The notes below the pieces were generated by a model that made no database searches, was not told where the DNA came from, and saw only the letters and a program-made list of their open reading frames with translations. The position numbers and the translations under genes were made by a program. Of a DNA stretch of 64,000 nt, positions 42,818 through 53,800 are shown piece after piece (position 1 is the stretch's first letter; every line of letters begins with the position of its first letter). The DNA is taken from NCBI RefSeq assembly GCF_900176505.1, contig NZ_FWYB01000010.1, positions 124,001 through 188,000 of the forward strand, read 5' to 3'. Source of the DNA: Pedobacter nyackensis (lineage in GTDB: Bacteria > Bacteroidota > Bacteroidia > Sphingobacteriales > Sphingobacteriaceae).

Positions 42818-42844
42818 CCTGTTAATTGTAATATAATAAACAGG
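42818..42844. repeat. Inverted repeat between sigma and anti-sigma genes
   Basis: CCTGTT (42818-42823) pairs with AACAGG (42839-42844) across an AT-rich centre, just before the FecR start. It might be a small mRNA hairpin or an operator half-site pair; no function is evident. Confidence 0.35.
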
Positions 42845-42854
42845 CAAAGAAAAA

Positions 42855-43853
42855 TTGGAAAATCACGTTAAGCAATTATTTATAAACTTCATACTAGACC
42901 GCTGTAGCCCATCTGAAATAGAAGAGGTGAAAACATTAGTCGGAACAGGTCGTTATGAAGTAGAGTGGCGTCAGGCACTCGAGGCTACAGAGCAGGAGTT
43001 TGCCCATAGAGAATATCCTGATCTGAATATAAATGAAGCCGGGCTTTTTGAGAAAATAAATCAATCCATTGCAACCAGATCATCTAGGAAAAGGCAGAAA
43101 AACCTGACCTGGATAGCTGCTGCCGCAATGCTGTTGCTGGTAGCAGGGATAGGTCTGATACAATTAACGACAGGAGAACGGCCACAAAAAGTAGCCGCAA
43201 TAAAAAGCCTCGCTCCGGGTAAAAGCTCCGCCCGTAAATGGGTTAAATTACCAGATGGAACTTCCGTTCAGCTAAATCACGATAGCTATCTGGAATATGC
43301 TGATACTTTTGAGGGTAAAGCTTTCCGTGAGGTGCGCCTCATAGGAGAAGCTTATTTCGATGTTAAACACGATGCCAGGCATCCTTTTGTAATTTATACC
43401 GGGAAAATTAAAACAACAGTTCTGGGCACTGCCTTTAACATTAATGCCTACGATGCAAATGATGCGGTAACTGTAACTGTAACCAGGGGAAAAGTTCGGA
43501 TTGAAGATGAAAAACGAGTGTTAGGGATATTAACCCCGGATCAGCAGTTGGCCTGGAACGCTAAGTCGCCTGAACCTCTAAAAATAAAAGTGAATGCTAC
43601 GGAGACCATCGAATGGAAAAAGCAGGATCTGATCATGGATGATATAACCCTTGATGATGCGGCGCAAATGATTGCTGAGCGCTATGGTGTCAAAATTCAG
43701 TTCAGTAATGAAAAGGTAAAGTCCTGCCGTTTTACAGCGGCCTTTCTAAATAGAAATGACATCACACAAGTGTTGAGTGTAGTAGGGGATATCACCGGGG
43801 CAACACTCACACTAAAGAATAATACGGTTACGATCGATGGGCCGGGATGTTAA
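42855..43853 (+). CDS. FecR family anti-sigma factor
   Basis: 332 residues from a TTG start (42855), since no ATG precedes the conserved N-terminal anti-sigma region ENHVKQLFINFILDRCSPSE. A single membrane helix (about 92-112, LTWIAAAAMLLLVAGIGLIQ) divides it from a periplasmic FecR domain (LPDGTSVQLNHDSYLEYAD, GEAYFDVKHDARHPFVIYTG, TVLGTAFNINAY) and a C-terminal DUF4974/STN-like end. It should hold the sigma factor until the STN domain of the cognate SusC signals. Confidence 0.92.
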   Translation: MENHVKQLFINFILDRCSPSEIEEVKTLVGTGRYEVEWRQALEATEQEFAHREYPDLNINEAGLFEKINQSIATRSSRKRQKNLTWIAAAAMLLLVAGIGLIQLTTGERPQKVAAIKSLAPGKSSARKWVKLPDGTSVQLNHDSYLEYADTFEGKAFREVRLIGEAYFDVKHDARHPFVIYTGKIKTTVLGTAFNINAYDANDAVTVTVTRGKVRIEDEKRVLGILTPDQQLAWNAKSPEPLKIKVNATETIEWKKQDLIMDDITLDDAAQMIAERYGVKIQFSNEKVKSCRFTAAFLNRNDITQVLSVVGDITGATLTLKNNTVTIDGPGC

Positions 43854-43928
43854 ATAATCAAAAAACCTAAACAACCAGAAATGAACAACAAGGCATCACC
43901 ATAATATTTATACGCCAAACCAAAAGAA

Positions 43929-43956
43929 GCAAACCCCGGGTGCAACCGGAGTTTGC
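43929..43956 (+). promoter_or_regulatory. Stem-loop in the leader of the STN-susC gene
   Basis: GCAAACCCCGG and CCGGAGTTTGC form an 11-bp stem with one mismatch around GTGCAA, ending 44 bases before the chosen susC ATG. No T-run follows, so it is not a usual terminator. It may affect mRNA stability or translation. Confidence 0.5.
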
Positions 43957-44000
43957 GGATGGTTTCAATTTTCATATCAGTTCCAACTAAAACCAACGCA

Positions 44001-47000
44001 ATGTATTACAATTCTACTCGTTTTGCAAGCCGGTGTGTCCCGGCATTTTACGCTCCGTTTTTTATTAAAAAATTAAGATTTTTTATGAAAGTAAACGCGA
44101 TCCTCTTATTGGTCATTCTCTTTACCGTTAGCAGCTTAACGGCCTCGCCGGGTTCTGCTCAGACACTTTCCGACGTGAAAGTCTCCATTGACATCAACAA
44201 GGGAACACTTCGCAGTGCTTTTTCCCAGATAGAAAAACAAACCGACTTTAGGTTTGCTTACCGCAATGAGCTGATCTCTTCTGTTAAGGACGTCACCCTT
44301 AACGGAGAAATCCGTTCTGTAAAAAGCACACTGGATGAGTTGTTAAAAGGGACGGGTTTAAATTATAAACAGGTCAACAATAGTGTCATTATTTTTAAAG
44401 ACGCGCCTGGCCAGACACTGGCCCGGGTTCAGGATATAACTATCAATGGTGTTGTCAAGGATGAAAATAACCTTCCATTGCCTGGTGTGTCTGTTAAAAT
44501 AAAGGGAACAAACACCGGGGTTACTACAGACAATGAGGGTAAATACATTATACGGGTCGCGAATGAAAATGTGATACTTGTTTTTAGCTATATTGGCTAT
44601 GTTACGGCAGAGGCCCCGGTAAAAAATGGGCGCATGACGAATGTTTCTTTAAGACCTGATGTGGGTACGCTTGATGATGTTGTTGTTATCGGTTATGGAA
44701 CTACAACAAAAAGAAATAATACCGGATCGGTAAGTTCCATCACGGCTAAAAGCATTGCAAATCAACCGGTAGGGGACCCACTTGCTGCATTACAAGGGAG
44801 AGTGGCAGGTTTAGATATTTCTGTGGTTACAGGATACCCTGGTTCTGGATATAATGTGCGTCTGCGCGGACAGAATTCCATATCGTCAGGCAATGCGCCA
44901 TTATATATTGTGGATGGAATACCATTTATTTCAGAAAGTTTAAGCCAGTTTACTGGAGCAAATGGAACGCAAAGCCCCTTGAGTAGTATCAATCCATCAG
45001 ATATAGAACGAATTGACGTATTAAAAGATGCGGATGCAACCTCTATTTATGGATCCAGGGGTGCAAATGGTGTAATCTTAATTACCACAAAAAAAGGTAG
45101 ATCTGGAAAGGCGGAAGTAAACATGAACGTATACCAGGGATTCTCCGCGGTGAATCATAAAGTTGATATGCTCAATACTGCGCAATATCTGGAATTAAGG
45201 CGCGAAGCCTTTAAAAATGATGCGGTCACGCCAACTGAAACGCAAGCTCCCGATCTGCTGACCTGGAGTAAGGATCTTGACCAGAACTGGCAGGAAAAAT
45301 TATTTGGAAAATCTGCAGGTCTAACCGAAGCACAATTAAGTTTAAGCGGCGGAACTGAACAGACTAATTTTTTGGTTGGCGGCGCATTTCGCAATGAGAA
45401 ATCCGTATTGCCAGGCAATACCGGTTATACAAGAGGATCCTTGAATTCTTCGCTGAATTACAATTCGCAAGACAATAAATTCAGAATGACCAGCTCAATA
45501 AAATCAGTTATTGACGAAAACAATTCGGCAATAACTGATTTGGCAGGTTCGTTTAATCTGGCGCCTAATATGCCGATATACGATGCAAAAGGCAATTATT
45601 ATTGGTTTAACACTATTGAGCAGAACCCAATGGCTTTGCTCGAACGCACAAATGTGACCAATACCAATAATTTGTTTGTCAACACCTCATTGGCTTATAC
45701 CATCATCAAAGGCCTGAATGCAAAATTAAGTGCTGGATATAACCGTTTGGAAACGAAACAAGTGCAGACGCTGCCTAAAATCAGTTTCAATCCCGTTAGC
45801 TATAGCGGAAGTACCGGAAACTACGGAAATGGCTCATTCAACTCTTATATCCTGGAGCCTCAGCTGGATTATTCCATTCAATTGGGAAAAGGCAATCTTT
45901 CTGCCCTGGCCGGCGGAACTTTTCAGCACAGCATTACCGAAGCGCAATCCTTGATCGGCGGCGGCTATGTGAGCGATGAACAATTAGAAAATATCAAAGC
46001 AGCAACGGTAGTCACACCACGTACTTATACCTACACCAAATACAGATATGCTTCTGTTTTCGGGCGCTTAACTTATAATTTTAATGAAAAATACATCATC
46101 AATGGTACATTCCGTCGTGACGGTTCCTCCAGGTTTGGACCTGGAAAACGATTTGGTAATTTTGGATCCGTTGGTGCAGCCTGGCTCATTAGCAATGAAT
46201 CTTTTGTAAAAGATCAGCTGAAATTCTTGTCCTTTGCTAAATTGAGGACAAGTTATGGAACAGTAGGTAATGATCAGATCGGAAGTTATCAGTTCTTAGA
46301 CAGCTGGTCCTCAACTTCACTTCCTTATGGCGGTTCTGCGGGTATTTATCCAAGTCGTTTCCCAAATCCCGATTACAGCTGGGAAGTCAATAAGAAGCTT
46401 GAGCTTGGAATTGACTTAGGATTTGTTCAGGATCGGTTTATGCTGACGGCGAACTTTTACCGCACCCGTTCAGGTAATCAGTTGATTGGCTACCCATTGT
46501 CGTCACAGTCCGGATTTACCGAATATACAGAGAATTTACCTGCAGTCGTGCAAAATCAGGGTTTCGAGTTCGAAATCACTTCAGCCAATGTGCGTGGCGG
46601 AAACTTTACCTGGAATACTTCCGCGAATCTGACCATTGCCAGGAATAAATTGATAGAATATCCAAACCTGGCAACAACGGCAAATTCAAATAAATATGTG
46701 ATTGGACAGCCACTTACCATTGTGAAAGGTTATGATTTTACTGGCATAGATCCTGCCACAGGTATACCATTGTTCAGAGATGTGAATGGAGATGGCGCAT
46801 TTACGGAAACGATGGATATGGTCGTGATGGGTAATACCATGCCGAGATTTTACGGCGGATTGTCGAATAGTCTGACTTACAAAAAAATTAGCCTCGACTT
46901 CTTTTTTCAGTTTGCTAAACAAGAGGGACCGGGACTTAACTATGGTTCCCTGGCTTCTTCTAATGGACTTTTGAAAAACAAAGATCTGAGTGCATTGGAT

Positions 47001-47324
47001 AGATGGCAGCGCCCGGGTCAGGCGGCTTCCATTCCGGGTGCCAGCGCAACTTCAGGGAAGGCTATTTTTAATGCCAATCAAAACTTATATAGGTTTTCAA
47101 ATGCCAATTGGGTAGATGCTTCCTTTATCCGGTTGAAAAATGTTTCCCTGAAATACAACCTTACGGATGTGATAAAGAATTCGAAATTTAAGAACCTGAG
47201 TGTGTATGTTCAGGCTCAGAATCTGTTTACCATCACCTCATACGATGGTTTCGATCCGGAAACAAAGGGTTATGCGTTACCACCATTAAGCGTTTATACT
47301 GCGGGTTTACAATTGGCATTTTAA
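44001..47324 (+). CDS. SusC/RagA-type TonB-dependent outer-membrane protein with STN signalling domain
   Basis: 1107 residues from the ATG at 44001; an ATG at 44085 (MKVNAILLLVILF) is the alternative, with the signal peptide lying just after it. After the signal come an STN domain (about 55-115), a CarboxypepD_reg-like domain (GVVKDENNLPLPGVSVKIKG), a SusC plug with DVVVIGYGTTTKRN and RGQNSISSGNAPLYIVDG, and a 22-strand TonB barrel ending in LQLAF. The STN domain and the upstream FecI/FecR genes mean that it both imports and signals. The substrate is unknown. Confidence 0.94.
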   Translation: MYYNSTRFASRCVPAFYAPFFIKKLRFFMKVNAILLLVILFTVSSLTASPGSAQTLSDVKVSIDINKGTLRSAFSQIEKQTDFRFAYRNELISSVKDVTLNGEIRSVKSTLDELLKGTGLNYKQVNNSVIIFKDAPGQTLARVQDITINGVVKDENNLPLPGVSVKIKGTNTGVTTDNEGKYIIRVANENVILVFSYIGYVTAEAPVKNGRMTNVSLRPDVGTLDDVVVIGYGTTTKRNNTGSVSSITAKSIANQPVGDPLAALQGRVAGLDISVVTGYPGSGYNVRLRGQNSISSGNAPLYIVDGIPFISESLSQFTGANGTQSPLSSINPSDIERIDVLKDADATSIYGSRGANGVILITTKKGRSGKAEVNMNVYQGFSAVNHKVDMLNTAQYLELRREAFKNDAVTPTETQAPDLLTWSKDLDQNWQEKLFGKSAGLTEAQLSLSGGTEQTNFLVGGAFRNEKSVLPGNTGYTRGSLNSSLNYNSQDNKFRMTSSIKSVIDENNSAITDLAGSFNLAPNMPIYDAKGNYYWFNTIEQNPMALLERTNVTNTNNLFVNTSLAYTIIKGLNAKLSAGYNRLETKQVQTLPKISFNPVSYSGSTGNYGNGSFNSYILEPQLDYSIQLGKGNLSALAGGTFQHSITEAQSLIGGGYVSDEQLENIKAATVVTPRTYTYTKYRYASVFGRLTYNFNEKYIINGTFRRDGSSRFGPGKRFGNFGSVGAAWLISNESFVKDQLKFLSFAKLRTSYGTVGNDQIGSYQFLDSWSSTSLPYGGSAGIYPSRFPNPDYSWEVNKKLELGIDLGFVQDRFMLTANFYRTRSGNQLIGYPLSSQSGFTEYTENLPAVVQNQGFEFEITSANVRGGNFTWNTSANLTIARNKLIEYPNLATTANSNKYVIGQPLTIVKGYDFTGIDPATGIPLFRDVNGDGAFTETMDMVVMGNTMPRFYGGLSNSLTYKKISLDFFFQFAKQEGPGLNYGSLASSNGLLKNKDLSALDRWQRPGQAASIPGASATSGKAIFNANQNLYRFSNANWVDASFIRLKNVSLKYNLTDVIKNSKFKNLSVYVQAQNLFTITSYDGFDPETKGYALPPLSVYTAGLQLAF

Positions 47325-47336
47325 AAAAAAGAAATT

Positions 47337-48782
47337 ATGAAAATATTATATTCTGTGCTGTGTATAGTGATTTTAAGCACACTGGTTTCATGTAAAAAAT
47401 ATGTAGATATTGAGGATCCAAAAGATCAATTGATCAGTAAACTAGTCTTCGTAAATGATGCATCTGCTACAGCTGTGCTAACGGGGATTTACAGTGATAT
47501 GAACGGATTCAACTATCAGTTTGCTAATGTTGTCACTACATTTATGTGTGCCATGGCTGCCGATGAATTTACCTATGCTTCTGCATCAGCAGCTTTTGAT
47601 GAATTTAAGAACAATTCAGTTACTGCAGGAAATCAGTATGTCAAAATCATGTGGGAACAACCCTACAGTTTCATCTATCGTGCAAATCTGGCCATAGAAG
47701 GTGTATCGGCATCCACCACATTAACACCCGAAGTTAAAAATCAATTGCTTGGTGAAGCCTTGTTTGTAAGGGCCTTTTGCCATTTTTATCTTGTAAATTT
47801 TTTCGGTGATGTACCATTGATCCTGGATTCTGATGTGCTTAAAAATACGAATCTACCGAGAACACCAAAGGCTGAAGTATATGCTTCCATCATTAAGGAT
47901 TTGACTGAAGCAAAAAAAGTATTGGTTCTTGCTTATCCGGGAAATAAGGAGCGCATACGCCCAAATAAAACAGCAGCAACGCTGTTGCTTGCCAGGACTT
48001 ATCTATACAATGGGAACTATGCGCTTGCGGAACAGGAAGCAGCTGAGGTTATCAGTACCAGCGGCTACGCCATACTTAATCATCCTGATCCCAATAATGT
48101 GGCACACATGACCAAGGTCTTTCTGAAAAACAGCGCTGAAACGGTATGGCAACTGCAGGCTATTAATACTAGTGTCGGAAGAAATACCTGGGAAGGCAAC
48201 ACACTATTGTCTACCGGTGCACCATTTTATCGACTGAATAAAGGAGCTGGGAGCTTAATAGAAGCATTCGGAACAACTGACCTGAGGAAAGCGAATTGGG
48301 TTGGCGAATATACAACAACAGCCGTTCCTCCGGTGACCCATTACTACCCGTTTAAGTACAAAGTGAGGGTGGGGACTATTAATGCACCCACTGAATATTC
48401 CATGGTACTTAGGTTTGCTGAAGCCTTTCTGATCCGAGCAGAAGCCCGTGCGCAACAGCTAAATTTCTCTGGAATGAAGGACGATTTAGATGTGATACGT
48501 CAGAGAGCAGGCTTAAATCTGTTACCAGTAACAGCAGATCTGGCTGTCGCCATGGCACAGGTAGAAAATGAAAGAAGACTGGAGCTGTTCACAGAGTGGG
48601 GGCACCGCTGGTTTGATTTAAAGCGTTGGAAAAGCGTTACTGGCGATCCGACTAAAACCAGGGCAGATGATGTATTGAGTCTAACGAAAACCGCATGGAA
48701 ATCAACAGCCATTCTTTTCCCGATCCCATCTTCCGCTTTAAACAGTAATCACAGTCTGATCCCAAATCCGGGCTACAACTAA
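47337..48782 (+). CDS. RagB/SusD family surface lipoprotein
   Basis: 481 residues. Lipoprotein signal with lipobox LVSC at about residue 19. SusD fold: N-terminal TPR-like helices (GEALFVRAFCHFYLVNFFGD, the classic segment) and the C-terminal block ENERRLELFTEWGHRWFDLKRW and FPIPSSALNSN. It captures the ligand outside the cell and caps the SusC partner encoded 12 bases upstream. Confidence 0.94.
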   Translation: MKILYSVLCIVILSTLVSCKKYVDIEDPKDQLISKLVFVNDASATAVLTGIYSDMNGFNYQFANVVTTFMCAMAADEFTYASASAAFDEFKNNSVTAGNQYVKIMWEQPYSFIYRANLAIEGVSASTTLTPEVKNQLLGEALFVRAFCHFYLVNFFGDVPLILDSDVLKNTNLPRTPKAEVYASIIKDLTEAKKVLVLAYPGNKERIRPNKTAATLLLARTYLYNGNYALAEQEAAEVISTSGYAILNHPDPNNVAHMTKVFLKNSAETVWQLQAINTSVGRNTWEGNTLLSTGAPFYRLNKGAGSLIEAFGTTDLRKANWVGEYTTTAVPPVTHYYPFKYKVRVGTINAPTEYSMVLRFAEAFLIRAEARAQQLNFSGMKDDLDVIRQRAGLNLLPVTADLAVAMAQVENERRLELFTEWGHRWFDLKRWKSVTGDPTKTRADDVLSLTKTAWKSTAILFPIPSSALNSNHSLIPNPGYN

Positions 48783-48793
48783 TTCGCATCCCT

Positions 48794-50704
48794 ATGTTAA
48801 AACACATGTTAATGAGCTGCCTGCTTGGACTTGCAATTTTGAAAGTCCAAGCACAGGTGGTACAAATTACTCCCGAAAAGCCACAACGAGGAGAAAAGGT
48901 GACCATTACCTATCATCCCGGAGTCGCAGGAGCCGCAATAGGCAAAGATGCGAACAGTATAATCATCAACTTCAGTTATTCCACTTTTTACGATCAGCCC
49001 TGGAAGTTAGCAATGACCAAACAGGGTGACAAATGGATTGCATCCTTTGTTTTACAACGGTACGCAACTTTTGCTTCCTTTTATCTACAGAGTGGTGATA
49101 TCATTGATAAGCCAGCGGCTAATCAGCACTATTCAATTGCCGTATATAACGGGAATAAGCGGGTAAGAGATGGGTTTTTACATGAATCCTATAGCCTTGG
49201 GGGCCAGATGTCGAAATCACCAAAATTGCCTGCCTTGCAGCTGGCGTTGCTAAAAAAAGAACTGATAAACTATCCCAATAATTACGAAGCCAAAGTACGT
49301 GAGCAAAGCGTGCTGATGGCCTTGGCAAAAACGCCTAAGGAAAAGATGAAGCATCGGCTGGAGGCCAGAAAGATCATCGCCGCAAAGTTTGAGGAAAACC
49401 CCACCTTCGGCGGTAACCTCAACAAAGTGACCATGGGCTATCTGATTATTGGAGAAAATTACAGACTGGACTCCATCCGTAAGGTTGTTTCCAAGCGTTT
49501 CCCAGAATCAGACCTGGCAAAAGACTATCTGATCTCCGCTATTTCCAAAGAAAAGGATGAAACTAAAAAAGTAGCCCAGCTCGAAGCATTACTAAAAAAA
49601 GATAAGGAATCAGGTGAAAATTCGACAGAAATCCACCGGATCCTTTTTGAGCATTATGTTAGGCTCAAAGATGAGGCGAAAGCCGTTTATCATGCTCGTA
49701 AAAGCATGGGGGTGCCAGAGCCCTATACACCTCAGAAACTAAAAACGATTGCTGAAAAATTGACTGCGCAAAGACTCGCCGCCGATACCGCGGTAGCTTA
49801 TGCTGAAGCATCTTTAAAGGTTGCTGATCAGTGGCCGATAGGGGTCATCAGGTATTTTCCTGAGTACGGTCATATTTTGCCTTTTGTGGCCGATAGTGTA
49901 CGGACCAAGACGATTGCTGAAGCAAAATCAAGCCTTAATGCCATCATCGCCCTGAATAAGTTTTATCTGGGAAATAAAGATGAAGCGATGAAGCTTGCTG
50001 TTAAAGCCGAAGGCAGTGGCGCAAATAAAGAGAGCTTAATGAACATAGCGCTGCTTTATGAACTAGTCGGGAACCCTGAAAAAGCATTTAATGCCCTTTG
50101 GACGGTGTTATTAAAAGATCCTTCGGATATTGTTGCCATTAAATCCGCTAAAACTAATTTTCTAAAGTTCAATCCTTCTGAAACCGAATTCAATGCAAAA
50201 CTCAAGAAGCTGGAAGAATTAAAATTAGCTCAGCTAAAAGCATCCCTGACAAAACAGATGATGCATAAGCCTGGTCCGGAGCTAACTGGTTTAACCGATC
50301 TTAAAGGCAAGCCGGTTACCAAAGAAATGATGCAAGGTAAAATCGTGATACTTGATTTTTGGGCTACCTGGTGTGTGCCATGCATGCAGGAAATGCCCTA
50401 TCTGCAGAACGTGTACGACAAGTATAAAAACAATTCCCAAGTGATGTTTATGGTCGTAAACAGCGGGGCGAAAAATACGATAAAAGACGCCATCGGCTGG
50501 GCAGTTAAAAATCCGCAGTACACTTTCCCCTTATATTTTAACAATGACCCCGATATTGGTGAAAAGGTCGGCTTTACGTTAATTCCTACAATAGCTGTGA
50601 TCGACCAGCTGGGAAAGATGCAGTTCAGGACAATTGGTTTTGAAGGAGCGGAGCTGGAACACAAGCTGTCGGCACAGATCGATATTTTGTTGGAAACTAA
50701 ATAA
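48794..50704 (+). CDS. Secreted TlpA/thioredoxin-like protein with helical repeats
   Basis: 636 residues. Signal peptide (LKHMLMSCLLGLAILKVQAQ, about 2-21), a beta-sandwich-like N-domain (about 22-130), a long helical TPR-like region (about 150-475) and a C-terminal TlpA-type thioredoxin domain with the redox motif CVPC in DFWATWCVPCMQEMPYLQN (about 525). Such proteins often follow susCD in Sphingobacteriaceae; a periplasmic disulfide or reductant role is likely, but the substrate is unknown. It is the last gene before a terminator and is 11 bases after susD. Confidence 0.85.
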   Translation: MLKHMLMSCLLGLAILKVQAQVVQITPEKPQRGEKVTITYHPGVAGAAIGKDANSIIINFSYSTFYDQPWKLAMTKQGDKWIASFVLQRYATFASFYLQSGDIIDKPAANQHYSIAVYNGNKRVRDGFLHESYSLGGQMSKSPKLPALQLALLKKELINYPNNYEAKVREQSVLMALAKTPKEKMKHRLEARKIIAAKFEENPTFGGNLNKVTMGYLIIGENYRLDSIRKVVSKRFPESDLAKDYLISAISKEKDETKKVAQLEALLKKDKESGENSTEIHRILFEHYVRLKDEAKAVYHARKSMGVPEPYTPQKLKTIAEKLTAQRLAADTAVAYAEASLKVADQWPIGVIRYFPEYGHILPFVADSVRTKTIAEAKSSLNAIIALNKFYLGNKDEAMKLAVKAEGSGANKESLMNIALLYELVGNPEKAFNALWTVLLKDPSDIVAIKSAKTNFLKFNPSETEFNAKLKKLEELKLAQLKASLTKQMMHKPGPELTGLTDLKGKPVTKEMMQGKIVILDFWATWCVPCMQEMPYLQNVYDKYKNNSQVMFMVVNSGAKNTIKDAIGWAVKNPQYTFPLYFNNDPDIGEKVGFTLIPTIAVIDQLGKMQFRTIGFEGAELEHKLSAQIDILLETK

Positions 50705-50729
50705 CACGGGTTCCTGCTGATAACCCTAT

Positions 50730-50759
50730 ACCCCTGGTCAGAGATGGCCGGGGGTTTTT
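50730..50759 (+). terminator. Rho-independent terminator after the TlpA-like gene
   Basis: ACCCC.GG pairs with CC.GGGGT around an 8-base loop and is followed by five T. Confidence 0.8.
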
Positions 50760-50836
50760 GTCTCTGATCATTACGCAACAATCTGCTTTTAATCGTATAT
50801 TGTATTTAGTAATCCTGCTATTTCTATATTTTATCG

Positions 50837-53800
50837 ATGAAGAGTTTTGTTAAAATCTATTTCACGGTTATTCTATTTTTTGCGGTCAAATTTATACTTG
50901 CCGCTGAAGTTCAGGATCCAAAGCAGTTTTATTTTCAGCAACTTGATAACCGAAATGGTTTGTCGAATAGCGCGGTCAATATTGTTTTTCAGGATAAGGA
51001 CCAGTTGCTTTGGGTAGGAACCTGGGATGGACTGAATATGTACGACGGTACAGATTTTAGGGTTTTCAATTACAATACCGAAAGTCAGGGTGGGAGCATT
51101 GGTAACAATGTGATTCAGGATATCAGGGAAGATCAGCAGGCCAATATCTGGATCAGTACTATAGGCGGGATTACCCGATTTGAGAAGTATAGCGGTAAAT
51201 TTTATCAGTATTTTTATAATCAGGCTACGCGTCGTAGCATTGCCGAAAAGGAGTATGAATTGGCCATTGCTGGTGATGGGACTGTTTTTTGCTACAGCAA
51301 AACCTATGGATTAAACCGCTTTGATTTAAAAAGTAATCAGTTTAAACCTATCAGTTTCCCGGCTGGAATAAAAAGAGCCTTAAAAATAGAAGGTGGAAAG
51401 AACGGCCTAATCTGGGTGTTGCAAAATAACGGAACATTGGCCGTTTGTAAAATAAGCGCCTCCGGATTAGCGTTGATTAGTACGATAAAGGCCGAAGGGC
51501 AGATCAACAATTTCTTTATTGCCAACAATCAGGTTTTCTTTACAGATCAACAAAACAACCTCTGGGGAATTAATTCAGCACTGAGTCCCAAAAAAATCAG
51601 CAATGTTCAGGGAGCCATTAAAACGATCAGGTATTATCAGTCGAATTATATTGTAGGTTGGGAAGTTCAGGGGATTGCCGTTTTTGATCTTGATTTTAAG
51701 CCTTCTGTCCTGATGCAAGAGGAAGTGAAACAGCTGGCTAATACAAGGATTACCACAATTGAATCAGCAAAAGATGATGTGCTGTGGATTGGTACCGATG
51801 GCAATGGATTAATTAAAATCTATCCCAAGGTCAATCATTTTGGACTGGTGAATAAAAATAGTCTTACTGATCTTAACAAACCCGTTCGGGCTTTTGCTGA
51901 AGTTGCAGGAGATTTATGGATCGGGACTAAGGGCAAAGGAATCCTGATTTTAAAGGGGATTCCCAGGCATTCAGCTCAGCAACAATTAAAAGGAGGATTA
52001 AATACCAGTAATGGACTGGATAATAATTCGGTATATGCTTTAAAGAAAGGACTGGAGCCTTATGTTTATATTGGTACGGATGGAAAAGGGATCGGTGTTT
52101 ATGATTTGAAGGCTAAACGCAGCATCAGCTGGGCCAGTATTTCAGGGACTGCTTCATTACCGTCTTTTGGATCTGTATATGCCATTCTGCAGGACAGAGA
52201 CAGTTCCTTGTGGCTGGGAACCAGCGGAAGTGGCCTGGTTCACTTGAAACTTGCTAAAAATAAGCAAGGAATATTAAGCGTAAGCTATTTCAAACAGTAT
52301 CTTTCAGGCACTGTTAACGGTCCGGCAAATGATATTATTTATGCATTAAGTAATGGGGATGACGACAGACTCTGGATTGCCTGCAGGTATGGCGGTTTAA
52401 GTCTATTCGATAAGAAAACCGGCCAATTTAAGACTTTTAAAGCCTTTGTATCTCCAAGCAGCTTGTCTAATAATGATGTGCTTTCCTTGTACTATGATTC
52501 GAAAAAAAGATTGTGGATCGGCACCAGCTATGGCTTAAACATGTTGAGTTATGAGCAGTCTGTTAAGGATAAGCCTTTGTTTAAGAAGTTCACCATGAGT
52601 GATGGCTTGCCCAACAATACCATTCATGCCATCAAGGGCGCCAATTCCGGAAGTATTTGGTTAAGTACCAATAAAGGTTTGGCCATGTTAAATCCTGAAA
52701 ATTGGGCTGTAGCCAAATTCAGGGAGAGCGATGGTTTACAAAGTAATGAGTTTAGTGATGGTGCAGTCTGGAAGTCGGCTTCGGGGTCACTTTATTTTGG
52801 CGGAATTTATGGCTTTAATTATTTTGTTCCGGAAAGGATTACCGGCAATACCTTACAACCCAATTTACTGATTTCCGGGATCCATATGGGCGGGAAAAGC
52901 ATCAATGAAAATCACCTTCAGGTACTAAAGCCAAATCAGGGAGCAGTTTCATCGTATACTTTGGCGCGTAAAAGCAATTTCTTCCAGCTGAGTTTAAAGT
53001 CTATGAGTTTTTTAAACGAAGCTAAAAATGAGTTCGCCTATAAACTTGAAGGGTTGGATAAAAAATGGAATTATTCGGGAGATATTGGAAATATCGTGTA
53101 CAATAACGTACCCCCGGGCAATTATACACTTCAGGTAAGGTGGAGTAACGGCGAAGGGGTTTGGACGGATGGCATAAGCGTATTTAAACTCCATGTTGAG
53201 CAGTACTTTTGGTTAACCTACCCTGCTTTATGTGCTTATTTTTTAATTCTGTTTGCATCAGGATATGCTTTTCATCTGTATCGTAAGAACAAACTTCAAA
53301 TGAAGTATCAATTGCAGATGGAGCATTTGCTGCGGGAAAAAGATGAGGAAGAGCATCAGCAGCGCTTGAATTTTTTTACCAATATTGCGCATGAGATTCA
53401 GACACCATTAACAATGATTATGGGTTCTGTAGAGCATTTTTTAAGGAATAAAAAGACTGAACTGCTGAAGAACAAAGAGAACAACTATTTCTTTTCCATT
53501 GTGCACCAGCATACCGCGAGATTAACCTATCTGGTGCAGCAATTGCTGGAATTTAGAAAGGCTGAGGCCGGATATCTCAAAAAGAATAATGATTATGTCG
53601 ATGTCAGTAAGATGCTGGATAGCCTCTCTGGCTTGTTTATCCCGGCGAGCGAAAGGAACAAGCAAGTCTACATTAGAAGTATTGAAGACGGGCTGGTCGG
53701 TTTTATAGATAAGGACAAGTTTGAAAAGATTTTGTTCAATCTGTTATCTAATGCCTTTAAACATGCTGGTAAGCAGGAAACTATTAAGTTTAATGCCGTT

